DNA of 32,851 bases, from the NCBI GenBank assembly GCA_020847975.1, contig JADLBD010000235.1, positions 1-32,851 of the forward strand. The letters run 5' to 3'. The notes below the pieces were generated by a model, which saw only the letters and a list, made by a program, of their open reading frames with translations, searched no databases and was not told the DNA's origin. Both the position numbers and the translations under genes were made by a program. Shown here in pieces: positions 16,567 to 24,935 of the stretch; the stretch's first letter is position 1; each line of letters starts with the position of its first letter. This DNA comes from Bryobacterales bacterium. GTDB taxonomy: Bacteria; Acidobacteriota; Terriglobia; Bryobacterales; Bryobacteraceae.

Positions 16567-17898
16567 ATGCAGAAATTCGTGTCTCTTTTTATCTTCCTGC
16601 CGTTTTGCCTCCCCGCGGCTCCGGCCACGTTTTCCAAAGATGTCGCGCCCATCTTCTATCAGCGCTGCGTCACCTGCCACCGTCCCAACAACATCGCCCC
16701 TATGTCGCTCATCGAATACAAATCGGCGCGGCCCTGGGCGAAGTCCATCCGCGAATCGGTGCTCAAGCGCAAGATGCCGCCGTGGTTCGCCGATCCGCGG
16801 TTCGGCCATTTCTCCAACGACGCACGGCTCTCGGAGAAAGAGATCGATTTGATCAAGTCCTGGGTGGATGGCGGCTCTCCGGAAGGCGATGCGAAGGATC
16901 TGCCGCCGGTACCAAACTTTGCCGAAGGCTGGCAGATCGGCAAACCGGACATCGTCATCGACATCGGTGAGGATCACAAAGTTCTCCCCGGAGAAGACTC
17001 CTACGACCACTTCATTGTCGAAACCCACTTCAAAGAGGGCAAGTGGATCCGCGCCGCCGAGATCAAGCCTGGTAATCGCCGCGTCGTCCACCACGTGCAC
17101 GTGCTCCTGGTGCAGGACGACCTCACCAAGATGGAAGCGGCCTCGACGCGAAACATGCCTTCGCTCCAGCAGTTCCTCATCAAGGAAGGCAAGCTCACGC
17201 ACATTCGCCAGGATGCCCCGGTGGTGAACGATGGCTGCGACGCCAACGCGCCGGATCTACCCTTCCTGCATGGATTTCAGGAGGGCGGCCTGGCGGCGTT
17301 CCTCCCCGGGCGTCCGCCGGATATCTTCCCCGACGGAACGGCCAAATGGATTCCGCCTGGGGCCAAGCTCGAGTTCGTGATTCATTACGCAAAGATCCCC
17401 GGCAAGGTGGAGACGGATCGCACCAGTATCGGCCTCTACCTCGCTCCGGAACCTCCGAGAATTCCGTTGCGCCGCATGGATCTTCGGAACTTCTTCTTTC
17501 AGATCCCCGCCGGAACCGCCGCGCACGAAGTCAAACGCTGCTACACCTTCGAGAAGGACACACTGCTTCTCTCCTTTACCCCGCACATGCACTATCGCGG
17601 CAAGGACATCACCTACGATCTGATTCATTCCAACGGAAAACGCGAGACGCTGCTCGCCGTTCCCCGCTACGATTTCAACTGGCAACTCGTCTACCGGTTG
17701 AGGGATCCGGTGCGCGTGGAAAAGGGCGCCACCCTCGTTGTGAGCGCCCATTATGACAACAGTCCCAACAACCGGGCCAATCCTGACCCCGCGAAAACGG
17801 TTCGCTGGGGCGACAAGAGCGAGGAGGAGATGATGACCAGTTGGATCGAGTTCCTCGAGCCTCCGCTCCCCGCCGTTGCCGAAACGGGCCGCCGATAA
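16567..17898 (+). CDS. Exported cytochrome c / copper type II monooxygenase-like protein
   Basis: A 443-residue protein with a signal peptide (MQKFVSLFIFLPFCLPAAPA). An N-terminal monoheme cytochrome segment has CVTCH at residues 34-38, followed by the RPNNIAPMSL and KMPPWFAD motifs common in Planctomycetes and Acidobacteria cytochromes. The C-terminal 270 residues resemble peptidylglycine/dopamine copper monooxygenases: HHVHV at 175-179, HMHY at 340-343, and EEMMTSW at 420-425, whose Met matches the Met ligand of the CuM site. So both copper sites seem preserved, with a heme c fused where animal enzymes take electrons from ascorbate. ATG 16567 is preceded by AGGGG; an upstream in-frame start at 16540 is less likely. 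No clear partner gene is near, and the substrate is unknown. Confidence 0.8.
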   Translation: MQKFVSLFIFLPFCLPAAPATFSKDVAPIFYQRCVTCHRPNNIAPMSLIEYKSARPWAKSIRESVLKRKMPPWFADPRFGHFSNDARLSEKEIDLIKSWVDGGSPEGDAKDLPPVPNFAEGWQIGKPDIVIDIGEDHKVLPGEDSYDHFIVETHFKEGKWIRAAEIKPGNRRVVHHVHVLLVQDDLTKMEAASTRNMPSLQQFLIKEGKLTHIRQDAPVVNDGCDANAPDLPFLHGFQEGGLAAFLPGRPPDIFPDGTAKWIPPGAKLEFVIHYAKIPGKVETDRTSIGLYLAPEPPRIPLRRMDLRNFFFQIPAGTAAHEVKRCYTFEKDTLLLSFTPHMHYRGKDITYDLIHSNGKRETLLAVPRYDFNWQLVYRLRDPVRVEKGATLVVSAHYDNSPNNRANPDPAKTVRWGDKSEEEMMTSWIEFLEPPLPAVAETGRR

Positions 17899-17965
17899 CT
17901 CATTGGTCCACAATCGCCGCAACGATCGTCCCTCAAAATGCGTTTAACGGTATAGGGAGCTTGAC

Positions 17966-18901
17966 GTGAAGACCATTGTTGCTTTCATCGCAGGAGCCGT
18001 TGTGGCGGGCGGCATTGCTTTTATTGCACTCCGAAAGAACGCCCCTTCCGAACCGGAGCAGACAGCGGCCGCGACTCAACCGGCGCAGCCTCAAGCAGCA
18101 CAGGAAGCCCCGCCGCAACCGGCAGCACCTCCGCCGAGCCCCACCCGCAGCTACGAACCGGCGCCGGTTTCCAGGCCCGCCAGGATCGTGAAAAAGCAAC
18201 TGGCGCCCCCTCCAGAAGCCGCCCCTTCAGTCCAGGAAAAACCCGCTGAGTCCGCCGCGGCGCCCGCAGCCCCGGCAATTCCCCAGCCTGCGCCGCCCGT
18301 CGCCCAAACCCCTCCCGAGCCGCCGGCGCCGCATCCGCAGATACTCAGACCCGAAACTCCTGCTACCCCTCCCGAGCCAAACCGGGTTACTCTCATTGCG
18401 GGCACGCTTATCCCCGTCCGTTTGGCTCAGACCTTGTCGAGTGACCGTGTGCAGACAGGTCAAACCTTTCAAGCCACGCTCGATCAACCCTTGATCGTCG
18501 ACGGTTTCGTCATTGCTGAGCGCGGAGCGCGCGTCGAAGGAAGAGTAACCGAGGCGGAAGAAGCAGGCCGAGTCAAGGGAGTTTCTCATCTCGCCCTCGA
18601 GTTGACGCGAATCAACACCTCCGATGGCCAAAGGGTGCCTATTTCCACATCCCCCTACGCGAGAGAGGGAGAACAGACGCGCAAATCCGATGCTGCCAAG
18701 GTCGCCGCGGGCGCCGGCATCGGCGCCGCGCTGGGGGCCATTTTCGGCGGTGGGAAGGGAGCCGCCATCGGGGCCGCCTCCGGTGGCGCCGCCGGGACCG
18801 GGGTGGTTCTGACCACCCGCGGGAAGCCGGTGGTGCTCTCTGCTGAAACTCGCATCTCCTTCAAACTAAAGGCCCCAGTCACGGTCACCGAGCGGCGCTA
18901 G
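17966..18901 (+). CDS. Inner-membrane-anchored Pro/Ala-rich protein with VirB10/TrbI-like domain and glycine zipper
   Basis: A 311-residue protein starting at GTG 17966 (GGGAG seven bases upstream). Residues 4-23 form a membrane helix or uncleaved signal. About 27-140 is a Pro/Ala/Glu/Gln-rich linker able to span the periplasm. About 143-235 (IPVRLAQTLSSDRVQTGQTFQATLDQ..., VIAERGARVEGRV) resembles the beta-rich TrbI/VirB10 module, and about 245-280 is a glycine zipper (GAGIGAALGAIFGGGKGAAIGAA). No other conjugation or secretion genes are present, so it is a stand-alone envelope protein. Solitary proteins of this build occur in acidobacteria, and their function is unknown. The long linker plus glycine zipper suggests envelope spanning or oligomerisation. 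It lies 67 bp after the cytochrome gene on the same strand. Confidence 0.75.
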   Translation: MKTIVAFIAGAVVAGGIAFIALRKNAPSEPEQTAAATQPAQPQAAQEAPPQPAAPPPSPTRSYEPAPVSRPARIVKKQLAPPPEAAPSVQEKPAESAAAPAAPAIPQPAPPVAQTPPEPPAPHPQILRPETPATPPEPNRVTLIAGTLIPVRLAQTLSSDRVQTGQTFQATLDQPLIVDGFVIAERGARVEGRVTEAEEAGRVKGVSHLALELTRINTSDGQRVPISTSPYAREGEQTRKSDAAKVAAGAGIGAALGAIFGGGKGAAIGAASGGAAGTGVVLTTRGKPVVLSAETRISFKLKAPVTVTERR

Positions 18902-18922
18902 GCTTGTTTGGCGCTGACCGAT

Positions 18923-18942
18923 TATTGACCAAACGGTCAATA
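18923..18942. promoter_or_regulatory. Palindromic operator candidate upstream of the GntR-family gene
   Basis: TATTGACC (18923-18930) and GGTCAATA (18935-18942) are perfect 8-bp inverted repeats around AAAC. The symmetric TTGACC/GGTCAA half-sites resemble FadR-subfamily operators. A weak promoter follows at once (TTGTCT 18947-18952, 17-bp spacer, TAGAAA 18970-18975), so binding would sit at the -35. There is no T-run, so a terminator role is unlikely. Autoregulation by the downstream gene is inferred. Confidence 0.5.
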
Positions 18943-19007
18943 GGATTTGTCTTACCTATCGCTGTAACATAGAAAACAGCTAGCTTACTCCACAAAAAGG
19001 ATCTGTC

Positions 19008-19694
19008 ATGTCTATGTTACAGCCCGTCAAGGCCGAATCCCTGAGCGCTCAAGTTGCAGAAACCATTCGTGAGGCGATATTTCGCGGAGAGTTGAAACCC
19101 GGTCAGGTGCTCCGTGAACTTGGTCTCGCAAAGAGTCTACGAGTCAGTCAAGCTACCGTGCGCGAAGCATTGTCTCACCTCGAACACTATGGCCTTGTGG
19201 TTCGCACCCCAAACCGCAGTACCTCCGTAACCAGCCTTTCTCCCAAGGAAGTCAAGGATCGCATGAAGGTCTGGGTGGCCCTGGAAACGCTGGCGTTCAC
19301 GGATGCCTCGAAACGCATCAATGAAGGTGAACTAAGAGAGATTGAACAGCTTAGCGCCGCAGTCTCCTCTGCCATCGCCTCCCGGGACCCCTATGAAGTG
19401 ATGAATGCGGACCGCGTGTTCCATCAGCGGATCTGGGAAATGGCCGGCAACGCCTCCCTGACCCTTATTCTGGACCAACTCACCACTCCCGTGTTCGCAT
19501 TCCTGCGAGGCAATCCCCAAGCCGGTTCCTCCGAACCTATGTCCCACAATTCCCTGGTGCAGGCGATCCGAAGCCGGGATCAGGACAAGATCGCGGCTGC
19601 CGTCGCACGGCACATTGAAGGTCCGGCTTCTACCGCGCCCGAGATGCGTGCGCAGGAAGTACCTGTCCGGGCCGAATCCACCATCACCCACTAG
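19008..19694 (+). CDS. GntR family transcriptional regulator, FadR/FCD subfamily
   Basis: A 228-residue regulator. The N-terminal winged helix (about 10-75) reads LSAQVAETIREAIFRGELKPGQVL...VSQATVREALSHLEHYGLVV, the GntR signature. The C-terminal all-helical FCD domain (about 90-205) retains the D...H pattern (DRVFHQRIWEMAGN) and the later SHNSLVQAI and ARHI His positions, consistent with a metal site that binds a small carboxylate effector. The ATG at 19008 has AAGGAT eight bases upstream. A perfect palindrome lies 66 bp ahead of the start and a strong hairpin terminator follows the gene, so it looks like a single-gene unit. FCD regulators usually control sugar-acid or organic-acid catabolism. 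The target is not evident; the flanking membrane protein or receptor genes are possible. Confidence 0.92.
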   Translation: MSMLQPVKAESLSAQVAETIREAIFRGELKPGQVLRELGLAKSLRVSQATVREALSHLEHYGLVVRTPNRSTSVTSLSPKEVKDRMKVWVALETLAFTDASKRINEGELREIEQLSAAVSSAIASRDPYEVMNADRVFHQRIWEMAGNASLTLILDQLTTPVFAFLRGNPQAGSSEPMSHNSLVQAIRSRDQDKIAAAVARHIEGPASTAPEMRAQEVPVRAESTITH

Positions 19695-19716
19695 CCACTC
19701 CGGCAACCCCGAGGCA

Positions 19717-19745
19717 AAAGCCGCGGACCTCATGTTCGCGGCTTT
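19717..19745 (+). terminator. Intrinsic terminator after the GntR gene
   Basis: A 12-bp stem (19717-19728 with 19734-19745, one G-T wobble) closes a CTCAT loop. It begins AAAGCCGCG and ends CGCGGCTTT, 22 bp after the stop codon. The U-tract is only three bases, but the stem is strong. Confidence 0.6.
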
Positions 19746-19912
19746 CGTCATTCCCGGCAGAATTTCGCCACGCTTCAAGAGACAGGAACATTCCCCGCCG
19801 CGCAAGCGTATACTCAGTGTCTGAGGAAGCCAGCCATGCCGGCTCCGATTTCCGCACTTACGATCTTCGCGCCAACGGCGGAGCGACGGTCGGCCAGCGC
19901 TCAGGAAAGATT

Positions 19913-20320
19913 ATGTCTACCCATGTGAAGGTCCTAGGAATCCTACACCTCGTCTTCGGCGCCGGCGGCCTGCTGATTGGCCTCCTGCTCTTCGCTATCT
20001 TCGGTGGAATCGCCGGCCTCGTGGGCGCAGTTGGCCATAACGACGACGCCTGGATTGCCATTCCCATTCTTGGCACCATCGGCGTCATTGTCCTGCTGGT
20101 CCTCGTGATTCTATCCCTGCCCCATCTCATCGCCGGCATTGGACTCCTGCGCTTCAGTTCCTGGGCCCGTATCCTGACGATCGTGATCTCCGCCCTCGAG
20201 TTGCTGAACGTCCCATTCGGCACCGCGCTGGGCGTCTACGGACTGTGGGTCCTACTGTCGCCGGGAAGCGAACAGCTTTTCACACGCCAACCTGCCGCCT
20301 TGTACCCGCGCCATCCCTGA
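19913..20320 (+). CDS. Small multi-pass membrane protein
   Basis: A 135-residue hydrophobic protein (MSTHVKVLGILHLVFGAGG...) with about four membrane helices, at roughly 5-40 (with a possible break), 54-75, 78-92 and 96-120. The loops are short and it ends in a polar tail. The start at 19913 is chosen by AGGA seven bases upstream. A longer frame from 19817 adds a hydrophilic lead with no site. Small proteins of this build with a conserved GILHLV.G start recur in acidobacterial and planctomycetal genomes as uncharacterised membrane proteins. It is convergent with the second receptor gene; 148 bp lie between them, with only a short 5-bp hairpin (CCGCC/GGCGG) and no T-rich terminator. Confidence 0.75.
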   Translation: MSTHVKVLGILHLVFGAGGLLIGLLLFAIFGGIAGLVGAVGHNDDAWIAIPILGTIGVIVLLVLVILSLPHLIAGIGLLRFSSWARILTIVISALELLNVPFGTALGVYGLWVLLSPGSEQLFTRQPAALYPRHP

Positions 20321-20468
20321 GGCTTTTTCTTCTTCTGGTCCCGCCAACCGGCGGTAGCACATCCGCACATTCCGTTCCCAGCGGGGGAAGCGTTCTGTTG
20401 CAGGACCCGCGCCAATCATTATCGAGCAACGGTACGTGGAATGGCGCAGTTTCCGGAGCCCACATTTC

Positions 20469-23400
20469 TCAATAAACGAATTTCAGCGCCAACTGAGCCT
20501 GCCGTGGAATGTTCGCCTGGCTGCTCACCACTCCAAACGTCGCAGTCCCGAACTGCATCCCCGCTACCCCGAACCGGCGATGGTTCATCGAGTTGAAGAA
20601 CTCGGCCCGAAACTGCACGTTAAATCGGCCCTCATGTCCGAACCGGTTGTTCTTGAACAGACCGAAGTCCAGGTTGTTTGTGCCGTCCCACCGCACATCC
20701 GGTAGCGTCCGTGGAGCCGTCCCGTAAGTGAACGGCGCCGGCTGGCTGAATGCGGAGGTGTTGAACCACCTGTTCAACCGGTCCACCGGATTGCCGCTCA
20801 GCGCCGCGCTCTGCCCGTTGTTGTTGGGCCTTGAGTTGCTGCTGTAGGACCCATAAACATCGGTGACTGCGTTGAATGTGCCGGTGAGATTCGTCGGCGT
20901 TGCCACTGCTACGGGCGTCCCGCTTTGAGCTGTATACACGCCGGTCACCTGCCAGCCCGAAACCACGCGGTCCGCGGGGCCCAGATTGTTGAGCAGCCGC
21001 CGCCCTTTTCCGAATGGAACCTCCAGCGTGAAATTCAGCACCAGCCGTTGTGGCACATCGGCCACGGCCAGCGAGCGGTCCAGGCGCCGGTTATTGGGGT
21101 CCATGAACCCCATACTGGTCCCCTGCGCGCCGCCTTCGAGCCAGTCCGACCGGCTCTCCGTGTTTCCCATCGCTTTGCTGATAGTGTAGGCCATGCCAAT
21201 AATAGAGGCGCCGAACCGCTTGTTGAATTGCATCTGGAACGAGTGGTAATTCGAATGCCCCAACGGCTGGCCTTCGACATACAGGGTCTGAAACTGCGGG
21301 AACGGCCTCAGCAATTGAGCCCGCTGCACCGTGGGAAGTGACAGCGGGCCGCTGGCCACCACGCTCGCGAACGGGTTCGGAACCAGCGCCTGCAGCGACG
21401 CCCCCTGGCTGAGATACGTATCAGGAAGCTGGTTCATCTGGCTTGCCCAGTTTGCCGGAAGCCCCACTCCCACACTCCCCGCGTATAGTGCCTCAATTAC
21501 CATCTCCCTGCCCAGCGAGTGCTGGATGTCGAAGTTCCACTGCTGCATATACCCGGCGTGGAAATCCCGCTGGTTGGCGGCGGCGTTTTGCCCAATCAAG
21601 GTATTCAACCCGGCAGCGTTTCCGGGAGGGTCGAGAATTCCCTTCGGAAACGGGTTATCGAGTTTGTCATATGGCGTGTTGCCATTGTCCAGAGAAGCTA
21701 CTGCCTGCGTGCTGATCGCCCAGGCGGGAGCCCGCACGTCGCCCGTCACTTCCGTCGTCGCAGCGGGAATCCAGAACAGCCCGTATCCGCCGCGGATGAC
21801 CGTGTTCGGAAACAACTGGTAGGCGAAGCCCAACCGCGGACCGAACTGCTTCTTGTACAGATCGTAAGGGGAGCGCTGGCTGTCAGTGGCGAAGCGAAAC
21901 CCGCCCACCAGGTTCTGCCCCACCTGCTGGCTGATGGGTAACTGCGCCGTAGGGTCGAACCACATCTTGCGGTTGTAGCGCTCGGTGATGGGGAACTCCA
22001 GACCATATTCCAAACCAACGTTCAAGGTAAGTTTCCGCGTCATCTTCCAGTCGTCCTGGATAAAGGTGCCCAGATATCTCCGCTGGTTGGCGAGACGCTG
22101 GCTTTTCGCCACCGAAGCACTTGCCATGTACCCCATCAGGAACGAAGCAAACGGGGTGCCGCTGTTGACATCCAGCCGCTGCGGATTCAGCGCGCTCATC
22201 TGGCTGCTGAACTGAAAGGCAGGTTCGAAGGAGTTCTGTTGGAACTGATTGAGTTGCTGCACGCGGTAGTCACCGCCGAACTTCACGCTGTGCGACCCGT
22301 GCACCCATGTCATGGAAGCCCGCTGCCCCCAACTGTTCAAATCCACCAGCGTCATGCCGGCGGAGGCGGAACTGCCGACCGGCGTCAGAGCACCGGAGAA
22401 GTTGAATGCCGGGAACGCCTTGATCTGCGTCGCGTCTGCCAGCGACTGCGGGAAGCCCAGTTTCGTGATGTCAAAGCCCAAAGCATAAGGGATACTCGGC
22501 GAGTCGTAGCGGGCAAAGCCGCTGTGCAACTCCAGAATCAGCCCCGGGTTCAGTACCGCCGTGGCCGAAACCGTAGCGTGGTTGCGCGCGTACGTAGCCT
22601 GCCTGGTCAGGTTGACGCCGTACCCCAGCGGATCAATATTCGTCTGCGCCGCCCAAATCCGCGAGTAGGTGCCGAACAGCTTCCACTTGTTGCTCAAATT
22701 GTGATCCAGTTTGGTCACAATCTGGTGTTCGGTATTCCCGTTGCCTCCCACGGTCGCGTAGTTGTTGACGTTGGTCACCGGGTTGCCCGCAGCATTCGGC
22801 AAAGGAAATACCTGGGTCACGTTACCGGCAACTCTGCTGATTCGCGAGGCGGGGATAATGTTGTCCGCAAAGGTATCGCGGACGAAGTCGCCATTTGGAA
22901 GCTGTCTCGTCGTCAACGGATCGGCAATCACCACCATGCTCCCCGCCGCGTTCAAAGTATGCGAAAAGTCGCCGGAGCGTTGGAGTGGCGTCGGCACCGA
23001 AGTGATGCTGGGCGAAGACTGCCGCAGCCGGAAATCCTCCCAATTGAAAAAGTAGAAAGTCTTGTCCTTCTTGATCGGCCCCCCGATGGAAGCGCCAAAC
23101 TGGTTCTGCTTAAACGCCGGCAAGGCGACTCCGGCGCGATTGTTGAAGAAATTATTCGCGTTCAGAACCTTGTTGCGCGAGAACTCATAGACGGAGCCAT
23201 GCAACTCGTTTGTCCCCGATTTGACGCTGAAATTCACTACAGCGCCGGCTGTTCGCCCATATTCGGCCGAGAACTTGTTCGTCTGCACCCGGAACTCCTG
23301 TGTGGAATCTACCGGCGGCACGAAGGAGGGCGCGTTCATCTGGGCCAGGTCGAGCGCGAGTCCCTCCACCATCACCACGTTAGCGTTCGCCAAGCCGCCA

Positions 23401-23939
23401 TTCGAGGAGAAGTTCCCCCAGGACCCGTTCTTGCCGCCGAATCCCCCTTGAACTCGGATTCCCGGTGAGAGCGCAAGCAAATCGAGCGGGTTGCGTCCAT
23501 TCAAAGGCAATTCGCTAACCTGTTGGCGGCTCACCACTGTGCCGATCGTGCTCGTGGCTGAGTCGAGTAGAACTGCCGCCGACTCCACAGTGATGCTTTC
23601 CCTGGTTTCGCCCAACTCCATCATGAAATCGATTCGCCCCACCTGGTCCACCGCCAGGTTCAAACCTTCCCGTTTCAACTGCTTGAACCCCGCTGCTTCG
23701 GCCGTTACCCGGTACCGGCCCGGAAGTAGCGCCGTGATCAGGTAGTTGCCGGCTTCATTGGTGACCGAATCCCGGGCGACGCCAGTGTCCATGTTGGTCG
23801 CCACCACTTTGGCGCCTGGCACCACCGAACCGCTGGCATCAGTTATAGTGCCCGTAAGTTGTGCGGTTTGAGTGAAAGCCGCCAGGCCGAATAGACAAAG
23901 AATTGCCGGCAGCCGGAACAAATCAGCATGTAGCTTCAT
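20469..23939 (-). CDS. Oar-like TonB-dependent receptor with carboxypeptidase regulatory-like domain (second copy)
   Basis: A 1156-residue outer-membrane receptor with the same architecture as the receptor at 172-3612 but clearly diverged. It has a signal peptide (MKLHADLFRLPAILCLFGLAAFTQTA), a CarboxypepD_reg module (QLTGTITDASGSVVPGAKVVATNMDTG ... LLPGRYRVTAEAAGFK), then a plug with the VVSRQQVSELPLNGRNPLDLLALSPGI signature typical of acidobacterial Oar proteins, EFRVQTNKFSAEYGRTAGAVVNF, and a long barrel ending in a terminal Tyr (ALKFVY). The start is supported by GAGGT upstream. It is transcribed alone, with a possible sigma70 promoter about 170 bp upstream. The ligand is unknown. The close pair of Oar-like receptors in one window reflects their expansion in Solibacter-like genomes. 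Confidence 0.92.
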   Translation of the reverse strand: MKLHADLFRLPAILCLFGLAAFTQTAQLTGTITDASGSVVPGAKVVATNMDTGVARDSVTNEAGNYLITALLPGRYRVTAEAAGFKQLKREGLNLAVDQVGRIDFMMELGETRESITVESAAVLLDSATSTIGTVVSRQQVSELPLNGRNPLDLLALSPGIRVQGGFGGKNGSWGNFSSNGGLANANVVMVEGLALDLAQMNAPSFVPPVDSTQEFRVQTNKFSAEYGRTAGAVVNFSVKSGTNELHGSVYEFSRNKVLNANNFFNNRAGVALPAFKQNQFGASIGGPIKKDKTFYFFNWEDFRLRQSSPSITSVPTPLQRSGDFSHTLNAAGSMVVIADPLTTRQLPNGDFVRDTFADNIIPASRISRVAGNVTQVFPLPNAAGNPVTNVNNYATVGGNGNTEHQIVTKLDHNLSNKWKLFGTYSRIWAAQTNIDPLGYGVNLTRQATYARNHATVSATAVLNPGLILELHSGFARYDSPSIPYALGFDITKLGFPQSLADATQIKAFPAFNFSGALTPVGSSASAGMTLVDLNSWGQRASMTWVHGSHSVKFGGDYRVQQLNQFQQNSFEPAFQFSSQMSALNPQRLDVNSGTPFASFLMGYMASASVAKSQRLANQRRYLGTFIQDDWKMTRKLTLNVGLEYGLEFPITERYNRKMWFDPTAQLPISQQVGQNLVGGFRFATDSQRSPYDLYKKQFGPRLGFAYQLFPNTVIRGGYGLFWIPAATTEVTGDVRAPAWAISTQAVASLDNGNTPYDKLDNPFPKGILDPPGNAAGLNTLIGQNAAANQRDFHAGYMQQWNFDIQHSLGREMVIEALYAGSVGVGLPANWASQMNQLPDTYLSQGASLQALVPNPFASVVASGPLSLPTVQRAQLLRPFPQFQTLYVEGQPLGHSNYHSFQMQFNKRFGASIIGMAYTISKAMGNTESRSDWLEGGAQGTSMGFMDPNNRRLDRSLAVADVPQRLVLNFTLEVPFGKGRRLLNNLGPADRVVSGWQVTGVYTAQSGTPVAVATPTNLTGTFNAVTDVYGSYSSNSRPNNNGQSAALSGNPVDRLNRWFNTSAFSQPAPFTYGTAPRTLPDVRWDGTNNLDFGLFKNNRFGHEGRFNVQFRAEFFNSMNHRRFGVAGMQFGTATFGVVSSQANIPRQAQLALKFVY

Positions 23940-24111
23940 GGCTAGACCTCATTGTTGTAACGGATGAGTAATTGAGTGGTCCTGCGCACTGAGCGCAAGC
24001 CACGCACCAGGGCGAGGCATCCTGCCCGAGTTCGAATCTTTCGGCCGGCGCTTTAACCATCAACACGCCGCGCATGATTCTTCTCCCTCCGGACGATTTG
24101 ACGTCCTCAAA

Positions 24112-24138
24112 TTTATACCCGTGCCTGGTGAAAGTCAA
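24112..24138 (-). promoter_or_regulatory. Candidate sigma70 promoter of the second receptor
   Basis: On the minus strand TTGACT (24138-24133) is followed after 15 bp by TATAAA (24117-24112), or after 17 bp by TAAATT. It would give a leader of roughly 165 nt before the receptor ATG at 23939. The leader contains a small TGCGC/GCGCA hairpin at 23983-23997 and no recognisable riboswitch. Confidence 0.4.
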
Positions 24139-24469
24139 CGACATAATTCACGATTGTCGCGGCAAAGTAGGAATATCGCGTTTCGAACTTGCCTTTGAGG
24201 CGCGCGCGCATTACTACCTCTCCCGGCGGTGAAGCAGATGCGCGCAATGCTCGCGGACGACCCGATCAAGGAATTGCCGGCCGGAATTCATCTCCACGGT
24301 GAGGAAGAACATGTTCATCGACGGCACTTTGTCGCTGAATAGACGAAGAAATGCCTGGAGCCGGCAGAATCGCCACGATCGGCCTTCGATGTACTCTCAC
24401 CGCCCTGAAAGCACCCGTCCGGTGATCCGCAGTGAACACCTGTATGGAATGTAGCCCCATGCTATTTTC
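24139..24469. other. Intergenic stretch without a supportable gene
   Basis: I find no intact gene, RNA or repeat here. The longest + reading frame from an ATG (24238-24342) encodes only 34 residues (MRAMLADDPIKELPAGI...) with no visible ribosome-binding site and may be a remnant. With the pseudogene that follows, the region looks like a site of gene decay. Confidence 0.5.
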
Positions 24470-24732
24470 ATGACGATGCTTACACTGGCAGCGCTCCTTC
24501 TGACAGCCATTTCCGCAGTCTCTGCAAAGCTACGAACCGCCGCAGTCCGATCCGGACCTGCGCGCGGCTGTTGCCGCCGGTTTCAACCTGTTCCGGTGCC
24601 GCGGAAAGGAAGATCTCGACCGGGTCGCCGCGGCAGGCGCGAAAGGCTGGATGCCGGGCGCCGATCCAACTCGGCGACGACCCGAAGTTGCGCGCCGCCG
24701 TCGAACAGGTGCGGGACCGGATGGGAGTCTGA
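24470..24732 (+). pseudogene. Twice-frameshifted, truncated remnant of an exported protein
   Basis: Three frames in succession spell one protein. ATG 24470 gives a signal peptide (MTMLTLAALLLTAISAVSA). Near 24527 the sense passes to the next frame: QSYEPPQSDPDLRAAVAAGF, then NLFRCRGKEDLDRVAAAGAKGWMP. Near 24660 it passes to the third: IQLGDDPKLRAAVEQVRDRMGV, then TGA at 24730-24732. Each segment is protein-like while the out-of-frame alternatives are Arg-rich noise. The pattern (a helix with AAGAKGWMP, then LGDD.KLRAAVE.VRD) recalls a family of exported TIM-barrel, glycosidase-like proteins of acidobacteria and planctomycetes that normally exceed 400 residues. Only the N-terminal 80 or so are left. 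Sequencing error could explain frameshifts but not the truncation. Confidence 0.6.
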
Positions 24733-24935
24733 AAACCACGCGGGAAGAGATTACAAGTGATACTCCTGCTCGCGTACCAGTACGGAGCGCCGCGGGAGCA
24801 CAGCCCAGGGTTGCTGTTTTAGGACCTCTCTTCGGTACTCTTCCTCCATTGAGCCGTTCCCCTCTCAGCGCTTCAATGAAGAAGGAAACAGACAGGCTGC
24901 ACGTTGCAGTTCTTCCCAGGAGGATGAGGTTGTCA

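Noticed and set aside
15690..16970. 426-codon + strand frame over the SDR gene and the start of the cytochrome gene
   Set aside because: It covers two supported genes in other frames and has no recognisable motif.
22239..23468. 409-codon + strand frame inside the second receptor
   Set aside because: Antisense shadow of a well-supported receptor gene, with low-complexity Arg/Val/His composition and no domain.
23923..24144. 73-codon minus frame upstream of the second receptor, with CVACAQC
   Set aside because: It overlaps the receptor start and the candidate promoter, has no ribosome site and a single CxxxxxC-like cluster; not enough for a gene.
24238..24342. 34-codon frame MRAMLADDPIKELPAGI...
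   Set aside because: No ribosome site, no family recognised, and the neighbourhood is decayed; listed only as part of the gene-poor stretch.
24651..24935. N-terminal extension of the TadZ-like protein
   Set aside because: The frame is open, but the sequence is Arg/Pro-rich and overlaps the pseudogene; a GAGG-preceded ATG begins exactly at the receiver-like domain.
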